Of a stretch of 64,000 bases of DNA, positions 35,085 through 47,139 are shown one piece after another. The DNA lies in assembly GCA_000827265.1 (NCBI GenBank), contig KN834752.1, positions 1,460,662 through 1,524,661 on the forward strand, read 5' to 3'. A program made the translations under genes and the position numbers. The notes under the pieces were generated by a model. The model had not been told where the DNA came from. It was given only the letters and a program-made list of their open reading frames with translations, and did not search any database. The first letter of the stretch is position 1. Each line of letters opens with the position of its first letter. Source of the DNA: Collybiopsis luxurians FD-317 M1 (taxonomy: Eukaryota; Basidiomycota; Agaricomycetes; Agaricales; Omphalotaceae).

Positions 35085-35640
35085 TTAAGGAATGAACCCT
35101 GCAACATATTCAGTCTTTATAAGTAAATCAGAAACCAGTGTCGTTGTAGAAAGCCCTCGGGATGCCAAAAGCCATGTAGCGAGCCAGGACTGAGGCCGCC
35201 CTACGATATGGTCATAAATACACATATTTTCAGCCCGACGGAACCATTCCACAGTTACCCCACTGTATGCAACGAATCCCGTACAGCCGTTCCCTGTGAC
35301 AATGTAAGAAATGCCGGCAAGCGTTGCTCTTTGTTCGTGGTCATCGATTAAGTCCCTTCCTATGTTTAGAAGGAGGAAACCCAAGTCTTTCCATGTATTT
35401 CCTGCCACGGTGAAGATCCTGAAAGAAACCACCAATTGATTTGTTCTCCCCAAATTGTTCACCTCTCTGGAATATCAAGAGACATTCAAAAGTGGGAGAG
35501 CGACCGACGTGATTATTCGTGCTTGGGTTTCCGGGCTATAAATAAGTTGCCCAGGTCGGCAAAAACGACGCATCAAGAGGTCATAGATTTGCTCGACGGC
35601 AATGTCGCCGTTCCCTGTGATGACAAATATGTCCAAGTAT
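35085..35640 (-). CDS. Hypothetical ORF, possibly two exons, no family recognised
   Basis: A 125-residue frame (stop at 35085) begins near 35462. Upstream another frame, LDIFVITGNGDIAVEQIYDL, is open to about 35500. Both contain a similar ITGNGD / VTGNGC motif, so they may be exons of one gene or a decayed duplicated unit. The gene lies inside the repeat-rich zone next to the assembly gap. It may be part of a mobile element. Confidence 0.3.
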
Positions 35641-35694
35641 AGCAAGAACGATCGGTGACAAACGTGTCCAAGTAAGGCAAGAATGATCGAGGGA

Positions 35695-35775
35695 CGCTTT
35701 GACCGGACTTCAAGATCGGAAAGGGTTGGGGTGTAAAACCCTCTACTTAACAGTAGCGGGAATACCAGTCAGAAT
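35695..35775 (+). repeat. Direct repeat flanking the gap region, left copy
   Basis: A stretch starting GCTTTGACCGGACTTCAAGA and ending around TAGCGGGAATACCAGTCAGAAT resembles 37628-37705 in the same orientation. Each copy has a small hairpin (CTACT..AGTAG here, CTACC..GGTAG in the other). Confidence 0.55.
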
Positions 35776-35812
35776 AACCGAGTAGCGCCGGCGAGCGGCA
35801 GAGCCCGCTACC
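35774..35812 (+). repeat. Structured short repeat, copy 2
   Basis: Second copy of the element at 34904. It directly follows the left direct repeat, so the two may belong to one larger mobile sequence. Confidence 0.6.
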
Positions 35813-36123
35813 TTCGAATCTCAGCATGTAAATTTCATCAATGTTTACTTCGTGGTTTTTTAAATTGGTATTATACGGCTGCAGATCTGGCACTCTTGTC
35901 CCTCAGTAAATCTTCGCCCTTCATGTAGATCACACAGGTATATGGGTATACACAAAGTTGAACTGACACATCCGGTAGTGCATCTACATCTTGGCTTTCA
36001 GAGAGGTCTGCAGAAGCATCTCACGATGTTGAAGCATATTGAACAATGTGAAAGAAAAAGAGTAATGCTTTTGAAATCGTTGGTCGCCCAATAAGAGAAG
36101 ATGCTTTCCATGACATTTAAGGG

Positions 36124-37076
36124 NNNNNNNNNNNNNNNNNNNNNNNNNNNNNNNNNNNNNNNNNNNNNNNNNNNNNNNNNNNNNNNNNNNNNNNNNNNNN
36201 NNNNNNNNNNNNNNNNNNNNNNNNNNNNNNNNNNNNNNNNNNNNNNNNNNNNNNNNNNNNNNNNNNNNNNNNNNNNNNNNNNNNNNNNNNNNNNNNNNNN
36301 NNNNNNNNNNNNNNNNNNNNNNNNNNNNNNNNNNNNNNNNNNNNNNNNNNNNNNNNNNNNNNNNNNNNNNNNNNNNNNNNNNNNNNNNNNNNNNNNNNNN
36401 NNNNNNNNNNNNNNNNNNNNNNNNNNNNNNNNNNNNNNNNNNNNNNNNNNNNNNNNNNNNNNNNNNNNNNNNNNNNNNNNNNNNNNNNNNNNNNNNNNNN
36501 NNNNNNNNNNNNNNNNNNNNNNNNNNNNNNNNNNNNNNNNNNNNNNNNNNNNNNNNNNNNNNNNNNNNNNNNNNNNNNNNNNNNNNNNNNNNNNNNNNNN
36601 NNNNNNNNNNNNNNNNNNNNNNNNNNNNNNNNNNNNNNNNNNNNNNNNNNNNNNNNNNNNNNNNNNNNNNNNNNNNNNNNNNNNNNNNNNNNNNNNNNNN
36701 NNNNNNNNNNNNNNNNNNNNNNNNNNNNNNNNNNNNNNNNNNNNNNNNNNNNNNNNNNNNNNNNNNNNNNNNNNNNNNNNNNNNNNNNNNNNNNNNNNNN
36801 NNNNNNNNNNNNNNNNNNNNNNNNNNNNNNNNNNNNNNNNNNNNNNNNNNNNNNNNNNNNNNNNNNNNNNNNNNNNNNNNNNNNNNNNNNNNNNNNNNNN
36901 NNNNNNNNNNNNNNNNNNNNNNNNNNNNNNNNNNNNNNNNNNNNNNNNNNNNNNNNNNNNNNNNNNNNNNNNNNNNNNNNNNNNNNNNNNNNNNNNNNNN
37001 NNNNNNNNNNNNNNNNNNNNNNNNNNNNNNNNNNNNNNNNNNNNNNNNNNNNNNNNNNNNNNNNNNNNNNNNNNNN
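36124..37076. other. Assembly gap (run of N)
   Basis: About 950 unresolved bases. The length may be an estimate. The gap falls inside a coding frame and beside repeats, which explains the failure to assemble. Confidence 0.99.
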
Positions 37077-37521
37077 CTTGGGATCGATGGAGAGACACAT
37101 TCAGGATCCAACCACCCTGGATCAACAGGGGCAGGATACCAGGGATGTATGCAATGGTTGGGAGAACAAGGCAAAGTCATATTGAGGGATTCAACAGGGC
37201 ATGATTTGCAATCTGAGACCAAACATTCTTCACTGCAAGAACCACAGATAAATGAAGAGAGACACTCTTTTGACAATGAGTTCTTGAAAGCAGTCACAAG
37301 ATCCCATTTGTGCTCTTCAGAAACTAGGCTGGGCCATGCCTTACGAATTGAATCAAGTTTTGACTGAAGTTGCATGTACTCAGAAGAGTTTGAATTAGGC
37401 TGCAATGCTTCGACGTACTCGGTAAGTCTATGACGAAGCGGGACAAGAGAGATTGAGCGAGATGAGAATCATAAGACACCCACACGGGGTGCGCAGAAAC
37501 AGTAAATGAAAGCTGGACCAT
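37077..37521 (-). CDS. N-terminal part of a helitron-associated-type protein, interrupted by the gap
   Basis: On the minus strand a frame reads NSSEYMQLQSKLDSIRKAWP, then FICGSCSEECL, PVESLNMTL, HPWYPAPVDPGWLDPEC before entering the Ns. Cys-rich FxCxxCxExCL motifs followed by a DxxLL-like and a WLDP motif are typical of the N-terminal region of large agaricomycete proteins linked to helitron helicases. This is recalled family knowledge and not proved here, since the diagnostic helicase part would be inside or beyond the gap. Upstream frame fragments to 37521 suggest at least one earlier exon. The few codons left of the gap (35984-36123) end in a stop and cannot be placed. Confidence 0.45.
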
Positions 37522-37627
37522 GTCTAAAAGCGAGCGAAAAAAAAGAGAAGGGAGAAAAGCCGGAAAAGGAAAGATGAAACGTAACCATGAGAATTTGAAA
37601 TAGGCTAAAAAGGCAGGTTAAAAAGCG

Positions 37628-37705
37628 CTTTGACCACCCTTATGATCGGGAAAAGGTCCAGGTCTAAAACCCACTACCTAAAGGTAGCGGGAATCAGACT
37701 AGAAT
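37628..37705 (+). repeat. Direct repeat flanking the gap region, right copy
   Basis: Partner of 35695-35775, beginning GCTTTGACCACCCTTATGAT, with the hairpin CTACCTAAAGGTAG. The pair brackets the coding fragment and the gap. Confidence 0.55.
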
Positions 37706-38085
37706 CAAGTTTCAACTGGGTAAGGAAGCAACTCTGAGTCAGACCAGACAGCGCAAAATTGTTGCACAGCTTCATTTGTACATACGGATGAAAAGGGTCA
37801 CTGGGTCAGGAACTGTCCCACTTGACAATTGACAAGCAAGGTGACGATTGACCTGCTCTATTGCTAGGACAAGCCTTAGCTGTGAGGAGACAGTTTGAAA
37901 AAATCGGACTAAAGCAATAGCAAACTGAGTGCTGCAGCAGTCTGAGTAATTGTATTTCCTTGAATCATAACATAGGGATGCTGAATAACTTCGTTGGACC
38001 AAACTACTATCAATTCAAGTAAAATACCGTAAACAGCAAATGCTCGGGGATTGGAAATGTCAAACGACGGTAAGGTCTAACTCAG

Positions 38086-41000
38086 TTACATCTCGCTTGG
38101 AACACTGGTCCTCCCTGATTCATTCCCTTGAGCAACTGTTATACAACGATTCAACAAGTCTTGCTCTTGAAAAATCATTCCTTCAAACTTTGGACCACCC
38201 CTGTGGGTATTTATTGCCTGAATCAGAATATTTGCAGCCCGAGCATCTGTGATCCAAGGCCAATGTCTACTCCAACTCCAGACCCCAGCGTTGTGATGGA
38301 AGAATTGCTCACTGGCAGTGCCTTTTTGTTCTCGTGACTGCGAATGAACCAACATCTGGATAGCTTCTGCAAAATCAACCTGGCTTTTCTCGTGCATGTA
38401 ACCGCTGTAGTGTAGATCAGACTCCCAGAAACAGTCTGTTAATCTCCAAAAGAGTTCGGTAGGGATGGAGCCTGACCCTTCGAGTTTGCAACAGACCTGA
38501 ATGAGGCTGGATAGTGCGGTAAGGTTCATGGATAATAAGTATGCTTTTTGCATTGCCAACACATCAGTTGGAATACCGAGCAGTAGTTTCTCTCCAAGTA
38601 AAGCTATGCTTTCCAGATCAGAAAACGGTTCATCCCTTTCAGTTACGTTGTAGAGAATATAGCGGCATATCACGGCCTCGGTAACTGCCAAAGTATAGTC
38701 AAAATTCTGCTGGTCTCTGAGCTCTGCAGACACTGTTGGTATACTCTTGAGGAATTGTTTTGCAAAATCATATACCCGGAATGGGATGCCAGCAGTTCGG
38801 ACAAAACTTTGTCGATCAAAATTCAGATAGAAAGAAAATATTCCTTCAAGACAGCTGGCAGAATTTTTGTGAGAATGTAGATCTTCTATGAGGGATGCCT
38901 CAATGTGTCCCTTAACATCCCTTTGAATCACCCAAGTAGGGTTTTGGGTGATACGTGTGCAAAATACCGTCACAGTATTCCTGCACTTTGCGGCCTGAGG
39001 GCTTTCGTGAATGGAAAGTGCCCACTTGGTTGAGAAAAACAGCCTCAATGAGTGGAGGAATATGGAATCTAGATGCTTGTTCCATTGAAAATCAGCAAAT
39101 TGCTGAATTATAAATGAGTATGATGCTTCATCCTCATCAACATTGAGGAAGGACTCATAGAAATCATGTTGATATTTATGGTGCATGGAGGAATGGATGA
39201 CATTGATGGTAGCCGACATTTCACCAGCAGCAAGACCATGATGAAGAACAAGAGTCCTGGCTTTGCTCAAATATTCACCGAGTATAAATATCTGAGCAGC
39301 TTTCCACCGTTCTGGCTCTTGAAGCACTGAGACCAGCTTTTTTGCTTCTTCAACTAGTTCTTCAGCACAACTGGAAGATAGGAGTTGGTTATAGGCCTCT
39401 GGACCCAAAAGTAAATTTTGAAGGTCCTGGAACCCAGTTCTGAAGGTATGTGAGGGCCAGAAAATATCACTTGGAAGCACAGCCTTTATGGCATTTTGTG
39501 CCATCTGGAGCTTTGTGTGTCCAGAAGTGGAAGCCATAGAGAGGCTGTTAGCCACCATGTCTACACAGGTCCTCAACCCTTGCATTCTGCTGGTTTGCAC
39601 TAGTGCCAAGGTGGAAAAGCCTAGTTCTGAGGGCAATGATTTCTCAGATTCTGTTAACCTGGTTACTAGGTTCTGGTCCAACCAAAACACTCTGATATGG
39701 TCCTGATTAGGAGAGGGAATTGCTGTGGGATTCTGAGCCAGCAGAAATGCCAATGACCACAGTGCCTTCATGACAATTATGAGGCGGTCATTGTGAGTGT
39801 TGAAGCTGGCAAATGAATCAGATGTGACAATATAGCTGGAAATACGGTAGATAATATTATGTTCTGGTATATGTGATTGCATGAGGGAGGTGATAAGGGA
39901 CCAGTTTGCAAGTCGTGCACCACTGGGACCACATACAGCCTCTGGGATGGCTTCAAGTAGCATGAGCAATTCCGTATCAGAGTCAAGGGATTTGATAGTG
40001 TATTCCATGCATAGGCGATCACGATCCCCTGGGTTCTCCTGTGATTTTTGTATCATTGCTTCAGTGAGGGTTATATCAATGGGAAACGCAGGTCTTCGTA
40101 ACAGCAGATTGTGCATCACAGCTGCCAGGTTCCAGAGCATATCAGATAGAGGAGTTCGATATGGTGCATCAAAGTAGATCAAAGGGATCAATGTGAGACT
40201 GGCATAGACAAGAGCGAAAATGAACAATACGCAAGCCATGAGGTACATCAATGGAGCGTTGACTGACTGAAGAAATCCAATCAAACCAGCGAAGAAAAAA
40301 AAGAGTGATATGTGAAGGAGAATTGGGATAATGTCGACAAAGGTGTGCATTCCGAAGCGTCGCAGTCCGAGATAAGAGAAAGCCAGGACCCTCGCTGAAA
40401 GCACAGGAGACGGTCGCATGGTTGTCTTGTGGATGAAGTCCCGCGTCCACTGCTGCACAAATGTCGCAAGCAGCGAGCATGAGAGGGCCAAGGCAAGACT
40501 GACAAACCAAAGCATATTGCAAATTAGTGATGAGAGGGGTGGTTGAAAAGAACCGTGTATTCCAGCATCTGTTGAAATCCCCTTCAGTTGCTGCGATATT
40601 TGTGTCAATAATGCAACGGTAACATCTTGAGGGTCTGCCTGCAGATTTTTATAACTCTCGATGATAAATGCTGTCAGGCTGGCAGAGTACAGTGCAGACT
40701 GAAAAAAAATCTTAATAACCCAGGATGTATCTTGAATGTAAAGATAGACTCACAAAAAGTAGCATGCCATCCATATCCTTCCTCCATCCTTCAAGAAGCG
40801 CTGCGTCATAGCGCTCCGCTTCACCTATGTACACATTCCATAACTTGAAGCAAGCGTCGTCATCCGAAGTTATTTTGCTTCTTTCTACACGAGCCAGGTA
40901 GAGATTAGTGTCCTTATAGATCATGGGCCAGAAGAAAAACTTGCCGGTATCGTGCCAACCATTATCGGCGTTCTTTTCGACGTCGGCAGCATTAGTTTGC

Positions 41001-41320
41001 ATATTTTGAACTGGGTTTTTATCTGAGAAAGAAACTAAATCCATGACCGAGACGTTGAACAATATAACGGACTCACCTTGGTCTGCCATTATCGACACTT
41101 TCTTCGTCAGGACTTCGAGGGAGGGTACGGCTGTATCGCTGTGGATGCTTTCAAGTTGCAGATTTAAATGGCATTCAAAGGCTGCCGTAAGCCTCGCGTT
41201 CAGTATTTTTGAATGCGATCTGAGCGGGGAAGCACTCTGACTGTCATTGTCACCACTGCCTCGAATTCTTTTTTGGTCAGAACTTCTTTGCACCAGCGAG
41301 AGTTGTATCGATCTGGTCAT
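38086..41320 (-). CDS. DUF6535 membrane protein, full length
   Basis: Three exons, 41320..41077, 41022..40754 and 40698..38086, encode 1041 residues. The DUF6535 core is clear: FKLWNVYIGEAERYDAALLE, GWRKDMDGMLLFSALYSASL, TAFIIESYKNLQ, then LICNMLWFVSLALALSCSLL, QQWTRDFIHKTTMRPSP and MHTFVDIIPILLHISLFFFF. Four or more membrane helices lie within about residues 155-410. The remaining 600 residues are a soluble helical region without a known domain. DUF6535 proteins are abundant in mushroom genomes and have no assigned role. The first intron is 54 bases and keeps frame, so it is easily missed. A truncated relative lies at 62205-63647, showing local spread of the family. Confidence 0.88.
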
Positions 41321-42088
41321 TTTCGGGTCTCATATTAAAAATAAGAACTCTATCGAACCAGCCAGCATTGAAAGTCCTCGAGGATGCGAGAAAACATCAT
41401 GTTGGCGGAAATACAATCTGGGCATAGGAATATGCTCTGATCGAAGAGAAAATGAACACTTGCGATCCTCATGTTTAATGTTTCACCGCTTGAAATCTGA
41501 TCGCACAAAGCTACGCCTTCATTTGCCACTAACACCACATTGTTCTCAACAACCTCCCGTGTATGATGATCTTATCCCTTCAATGTGTTTCTTCAGCGAA
41601 GTTCTACTGTCATGATCGAAGAGAAAATGAACATTTAATTTCAATCCTCATGTGCAATGTCTCCTGCTTGAATCGCACAAAAACACGCCCAAATTGGCCA
41701 CCTGCATCACATTGTCCTGATCAGACTCTCGTGTGCGGCGACCTTGTCCTGTTCATAGCGTTTCTCCAGCGAAGACAAGTTCTATCCCATCTGACGGTTG
41801 AACTTTGAAAGAACCTCACGTTTGTGAAACGGACACGCACAATGCAACAAGCGGAGTCGAGAAAGTGTTACGAAGTGGCAGCTTCATACAGCACCAGAAC
41901 AGCCGGGTTCGTACACGCAAGGACATTCAGCTGTATCGAATGAATTCATGGTGATTCATGATTGCATAGTTAGGCACATGCGAAAGCAATGAGTAGAGCA
42001 AAGCGAGAGTTCAAACAACAGACAAAGCAACCAAAAACCAGGTACGACATAAAACCCAACGAAAAATTCCGTATATTCCAAGCTGCAG
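41321..42088. other. Intergenic, no gene seen
   Basis: About 770 bases. A short element, ATCGAAGAGAAAATGAACA followed by related text, occurs twice (near 41440 and 41618), which points to a small local tandem duplication of about 180 bases. No coding signal is seen. Confidence 0.45.
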
Positions 42089-44268
42089 TTATCGAGCAAA
42101 CCTCCGGCTTCTCACCCCTCTCGAATTAACAGACAAACCCCGCTGAATCTGATACGACTGCAAAAACAACGTATTCAGAAGTAAGAACAGTTACAAATGA
42201 ACGTTAGACAAACACACACCTTCAATGCATTCTGCGATACCTTTTTGTTTCTCATTGCATTATAAAGCCTCTTAATATCCGGTATGAAGAAGCAGGGAAT
42301 GACCACCGCCATGACTGGAAGTGCCACGATCCAAAACCTAATTGGATAAAATAAGCCCGTTGTGCGTAAGATAGACAAATTCAGACGGACCAGACATCAG
42401 TGTGGGTAGGATCCTTGGTCCACCACATTGGCGGGCCGCTGAAATTCATTCCCTGTGAGATACAGAAAACTCAGCTCATTGGAATCTGCAGGACTGAAGA
42501 CAGCGGAACTTACACCGTAACCAGTCAGGAACGTTAAAGGTAGACAAATGACCGTGATGAGTGTAAGTCGCCTCCTGAAAATCGTGGAAGTTTAGAAACT
42601 GCGCAGTATTTAGTGACGGCGTAGAGATAACCCACATAATGACATTCATCTCATAAGACGTTAGCTGTGATAAAGGCAGGAAAAGTCAGCAAACGATATT
42701 TCTAACGAGACGAGACCACGCAACGTTGAAGGAGTACTGGATGAGATTCTCGCTCAGGCTGTAGACTTTATCCAAGCTCGCAAGGACATAGTCCATATGG
42801 TCGTATACATCTGCCTACAATTTAAGGACTGCGTCAGCTTCGCCGTCATTCCCGATAAGGCGGACCACGTACAAGATAGATTTGCGCAGAATGGCTTATG
42901 TACCCCTTTACTTTGGCAGTCTTCTCCTCTTCGGGAGGCAGGTTCAATAAAGCGATACAACGGTCAAGGTCGTATCGCCGTAAGCCGTAAATCATTCGCT
43001 TGAGAGGGTCAAGTGCTCGTTGATGAAGGCTAACATCGCCCGTTAAGATATGAACTAGTCAAGTCAAATGAGAAACTCCAGGGAGATCAAAAAAATGTTG
43101 AAACGCACGACTGCTGACAGTTTCTACTTCCGGCTTTAGCAGGAGTTTTTTCTCAAACTTTTTCAGCTTATCCTCGCATGCATCTGCAAGCCCCATGGCC
43201 TTGTCGACGACTGCGGGAATGAAAAATGTATGATCAAAACCACGCGGTTGGGTAAAAATAGATTCGCACCTAGGTCGAGTAAGCTCTGAACCAAGAATGA
43301 AGGATCGCTAGTTGTACGCAGAAGCGTGTCCGGTCGTGAAAGTCGATTTATGATAGGTTCCGTGAGCTTGATACTGGTTGTCCGGTGTAGGGTAATAACC
43401 GTGCCTATATAAGATACTGTAGAAAACATTTTCAATGCCGAAATGTGAAAAGGCAACGAACCATCTCTAAATAGTAGGATGAATACAGGGAATGCATTAA
43501 CCTCCACTCGATCCCGCTGTAGTTGATATCAGTGTACGCCCCCTGGATGAAAACATTCGACCTCGCCTGCTTTAGTGTTTCGATTTGAACTGCGGCAGCT
43601 GCATTCAAGTCTTTCAGGTTCTGGTACCCGGAGCTCCTCCGCCGTTTCGATGAGTAGTCGGTATCGATGTCTGGCTGCAAATCTTCGACGTTCAGGGTCG
43701 CCTTCCGCTGAACTTCGGCAAGAGGGATGGCGCTATTCTCGTCGCGGAGCTCAAGGCAGAGAACTCTGAGGAACAAATGTTGTAAATAATAATCTGCTTT
43801 ACTGGCCGTGGCTTTGGAGTGGGTATGCATGATGTTCTCAAGGGCAAGAGGATGTATTTCTGTTCGTTCATTGCATGAACGGGATAAGCATGTAGAAGAA
43901 ATAAAACACGCACTGTACTTAATGGAAAGCACCTTGATCACATCCCAGCTGATACCCCCGACGTCTATCCACCTTACTTTGGCCCAAGACGGCTTATCAT
44001 TGATGAAAGGATCGCTCAGCAAGTCAATGAGCTGGTTGTTGGACATGGTCCTCGAAGTGATCGACACTGGCGAATAATCCACAATGCGAATTTGACATTG
44101 TTCTCTGCTTCCATTGTAGCGCATATCAGAGCTGAGGTGCCGGGCATTTACTCCAGGCTCAGCACCAGCGCCATAATAAGAAAAGGTCCTGCTGGTTTGG
44201 TTTATGGCAATGACCTTACGTACTGCAGCACGCAGACGCTCCAGAGGGGCATCTGTCCCTGTCGCCAT
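42089..44268 (-). CDS. CorA-type Mg2+ transporter
   Basis: A gene of about nine or ten short exons on the minus strand, ending with stop 42091..42089. The first large exon (from ATG 44268) gives MRYNGSREQCQIRIVDYSP, WIDVGGISWDVIKVLS and, after an intron, HPLALENIMHTHSKATASK, which is the CorA cytoplasmic start. Later exons give MFSTVSYIGTVITLHR, then LIQYSFN, RRLTLITVICLPLTFLTGYG and MNFSGPP. The GMN signature of CorA channels (GYG joined to MNFSG) is split by an intron. The last exons give the second membrane helix, FWIVALPVMAVVIPCFF, and a basic tail. In fungi such proteins act at plasma or mitochondrial membranes. An extra GTACGT donor near codon 15 leaves the very start open. Confidence 0.85.
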
Positions 44269-44778
44269 CTCTCTCCAGGATCCGGAAAGGAGTTTTGCCC
44301 AATAAACGGAAAAGAGACGTAATGGAAGAGGGAAGCGGAGGACGTCCGCTCAAGCGCTCAAGTGCCTTGGGCATAATGCCCGTCATGGGTTTAAATTTGG
44401 CATTGCCTCGTTGTTGGCATGATGGGATAGTCAAAAATGACAGTTGCTGACAATGGATCGTCGAACGGTCGGGAGAGGACAACATATCCCAGCGTATACA
44501 GGTAAAAGACATATAGGACATCCAAAGCGAAAACAGAAAGGGCAAAGCAGGAAATATTGAGTCACGTGTCACTGCCACCGTCGCACTCGTCAGCTTGGCG
44601 AATTTTGTGCCTTCTTTGGGCAAATCTGAGTCTCTGACGTTCCTATATATATGTCTGGATAAAAATTGCTACAATGCTGTTATACTTGCTCAAACCGGCG
44701 TAAAGTACAAATCGAAAAGAATAAATAATACGAGTGATTCGCCAAAACGAAATCCAAAAGTTGGGAAGCTGATAAGTT

Positions 44779-45898
44779 TCAAACGACTTTCCTGATTCTT
44801 TCTGACCGTGACCGGGTGAGCCTGGGCCCTAAAAAGATATCAAAATAGGATTACAACACATTCCATATCGATACATACTGCGCGCTATGAAGCTCGAAAT
44901 TTCGACATCGGTCCTCGGTTTCTTGGGCGGGCTCTGCAGTGTATTCTCCTTGTCCTCCGGTCCATATCGCTTTCGCTAGAAAAAGTAATATCGATCAGAC
45001 AGCATAGAAACATCAAAAACTTACGTTGAAGACTAACCTTGTTGTTGTTCGCTAAAACCTCTTTGCGATAATTCTCTCCCTCAAAGTTCTCGAAAATCCA
45101 CTGAGTCTATATAGGAATAGAACTTGAAGATTAGGCATTATTCGAACTCACGAATATAAACTCACCTCTTCCGAGTCAAAGTCCATGTTTTCCGTAGGTT
45201 GCCTAAACAACGGCTAGTACTCAAGCCACCGTAGAAAGTAAAGGGAAAGGGTGCAGACATACCAACGTCGCCAGAGGTACCCAAATTCATGAATCATGGC
45301 CCTGATGAGTTGCCGCAGCTCAGAACGATCGTAACGATTATCTTCTCCCAGGATGATCAGAAAGTTTCGTACGCGTTTGGCGAGGTTGAGGGTCGTGAGC
45401 TCTTTCCTCGACGTCCCTTGGAACAACATTGGGAGACCAATTTCGATTCCACCTTTTGTAGCTCGCTATACAGAAAACGTCATGAGGAAGCTCTCAGGCC
45501 AGAAAGAGCGTGATGACGAAACCGAGAGGAACTTCTCCGAGCTTTCCTTCTCGCCGTTGGGGAAATAGCTGGCTACTTCTCGCTCAACAAACATCCTGCC
45601 TTCCTTTTCCATTTCGGCGCGTATGTTCTTCTTAGGCTTTGGCTTCAAGGTACGGGGTGGGAGGTCAAAAGTTGGAAGGAATTTTAGATGTGGAATGGCG
45701 ACAGTCAAGGACTCTTTAACCCATTTGTCTAGGTCTCTTAAATCGGTGAAAGCCTTCTGGCAAGGATCTAAACTAGAGACCGAGGTTGATATTTGATAGT
45801 ACTAGATGCTTCCAGACTTACCTCTTGCGCATCCACGAGGACGTGCGTGGCCGAAGGTCAGGATCGACGGTCATTTCAGGTGGTATGTAGATAGACAT
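44779..45898 (-). CDS. Small nuclear-type hypothetical protein (intact copy of duplicated pair)
   Basis: Exons can be traced from ATG 45898 (MSIYIPPEMTVDPDLRPRTS) to a stop at 44781..44779. The second exon gives LDPCQKAFTDLRDLDKWVKE and FVEREVASYFPNGEKES. A 57-base intron ending CTGTATAG removes what would otherwise be an in-frame TAG. The next exon reads RATKGGIEIGLP, RVRNFLIILGEDNRYDRSE and AMIHEFGYLWRRW. Short exons with TQWIFENFEGENYRK and a C-terminal basic segment, RKRYGPEDKENTLQSPPKKPR, follow; the latter looks like a nuclear localisation signal. No domain is recognised. The same gene layout, damaged, recurs 2.35 kb to the right, which supports the exon chain. Confidence 0.6.
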
Positions 45899-46830
45899 GG
45901 TAATGTTTGATAAAAGGCGAGGGAGCTCAAAGAGTGAAAGATGCAAATATATGCTTGTTTCGAGATGTTTGCCTCACAAGAATCTCACGTGGACTCGATC
46001 CCCGGACATGCCCCAGAATGCCGGTCAAAGCTGTACATACGACTGTGCAGGTTATCGTCTTCGCAAAATGGGACTGAGAAGATGAAAGAAGTTGTAAAAT
46101 GAACACAGAGTTGAGTAAACTCTAAGCGCATGTTTTTGTTCTTCCGAGTTTCGAAAAATGGAGGTATCCCTTCCAAGGCCTTCAAGCAGGCCTCGGAAGG
46201 AATGGTGAAGTGATTTTATCATTAGTCTTGTAAGAATCTTTACTCCGTTATAGAAGGTATCAAGACTTACTTTTTTCCGTTTCGTTTCTCTTCCTTTCCA
46301 GTTGCTCGCCGGCCTGAAGCGCATGAGAACTTAATTAAGTTCCCAGGTAACTGGGTTCGGGGAATGGAAGATAGGTGGTTTGAATGGCCGCTCCTGCCCT
46401 CATTATGCTCAGACGAAACGTATCCCCATAGTTCCTCGAGCATAATGCCTAACCTATCAACTGCGCAGCTGCCACCAAGCGGCAAGCAATACCTCTGATA
46501 TCTCAGTCGGACTTTTCAGCGACTTTGAATCATACTTGGTGACATACGGGGGCAAAGGCCTGCAGAACAGGCTGACCCTTTACCTCGCAATGGGTCCCGA
46601 AGAAGCCACTCATTGCGACTATATTCTACATAGGATCAAATTGCACATGAAATCTGTATTTGTAGTTGAGAATATCCAACAGGTAATTTATTCACTGACG
46701 CAAGCGCTGTGTTAATTAAACTCTCCTCTTGCAAAATGATCATAGAATTTCTAAGAAATAAAAATTTTACCTAGGGTCAGTTGGTCGATCATTTTCTGGA
46801 CATGAGAGAACGCAGAAAGGTAGCAAATAA
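44810..46830 (+). repeat. Segmental direct duplication, left copy
   Basis: This segment and 47140-49270 share order and orientation along about 2 kb. Clear matches are the phosphate-like CACGTGGACTC block near 45987 and 48365, a long run starting GCGCATGAGAACTTAATTAA at 46319 and 48716, and GGGTC-GTTGGTCGATCAT near 46776 and 49208. Confidence 0.75.
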
Positions 46831-47139
46831 TCATGCCATATGACTCAAGCAGCGCAAATGGGAGTGTGCAGTTCTATGGCATTTTCAAATGGCAACAGCC
46901 TATATCTTTCGATGCGAAACAGAAAGAGTAAAAGCAATAAATATCGGTGCTATCATTATTTCGAACTAAGCCTCGAGGCCTGCCGTTGGGGCCTCAACAA
47001 TTAGGCTACAATCCACTCTCTTGTTTGTATTGGTCAAATTGAAACTGTCTACATTTCTAGAGGACACAACAAATTAAAATCGTAATGTATAGATCGCGAA
47101 ATTGATCGCATGGTGGGTCCTTCACACCCCGATTCTCTG

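Noticed and set aside
44216..44623. Minus-strand ORF of 135 residues upstream of the CorA-type gene
   Set aside because: It overlaps the CorA start in another frame and shows no family or splice support; it is probably leader sequence.
45460..45530. In-frame TAG in the left copy of the small nuclear-type gene, suggesting a pseudogene
   Set aside because: A 57-base intron with donor after CTCTCG and acceptor CTGTATAG removes it, and the same intron can be drawn in the right copy.
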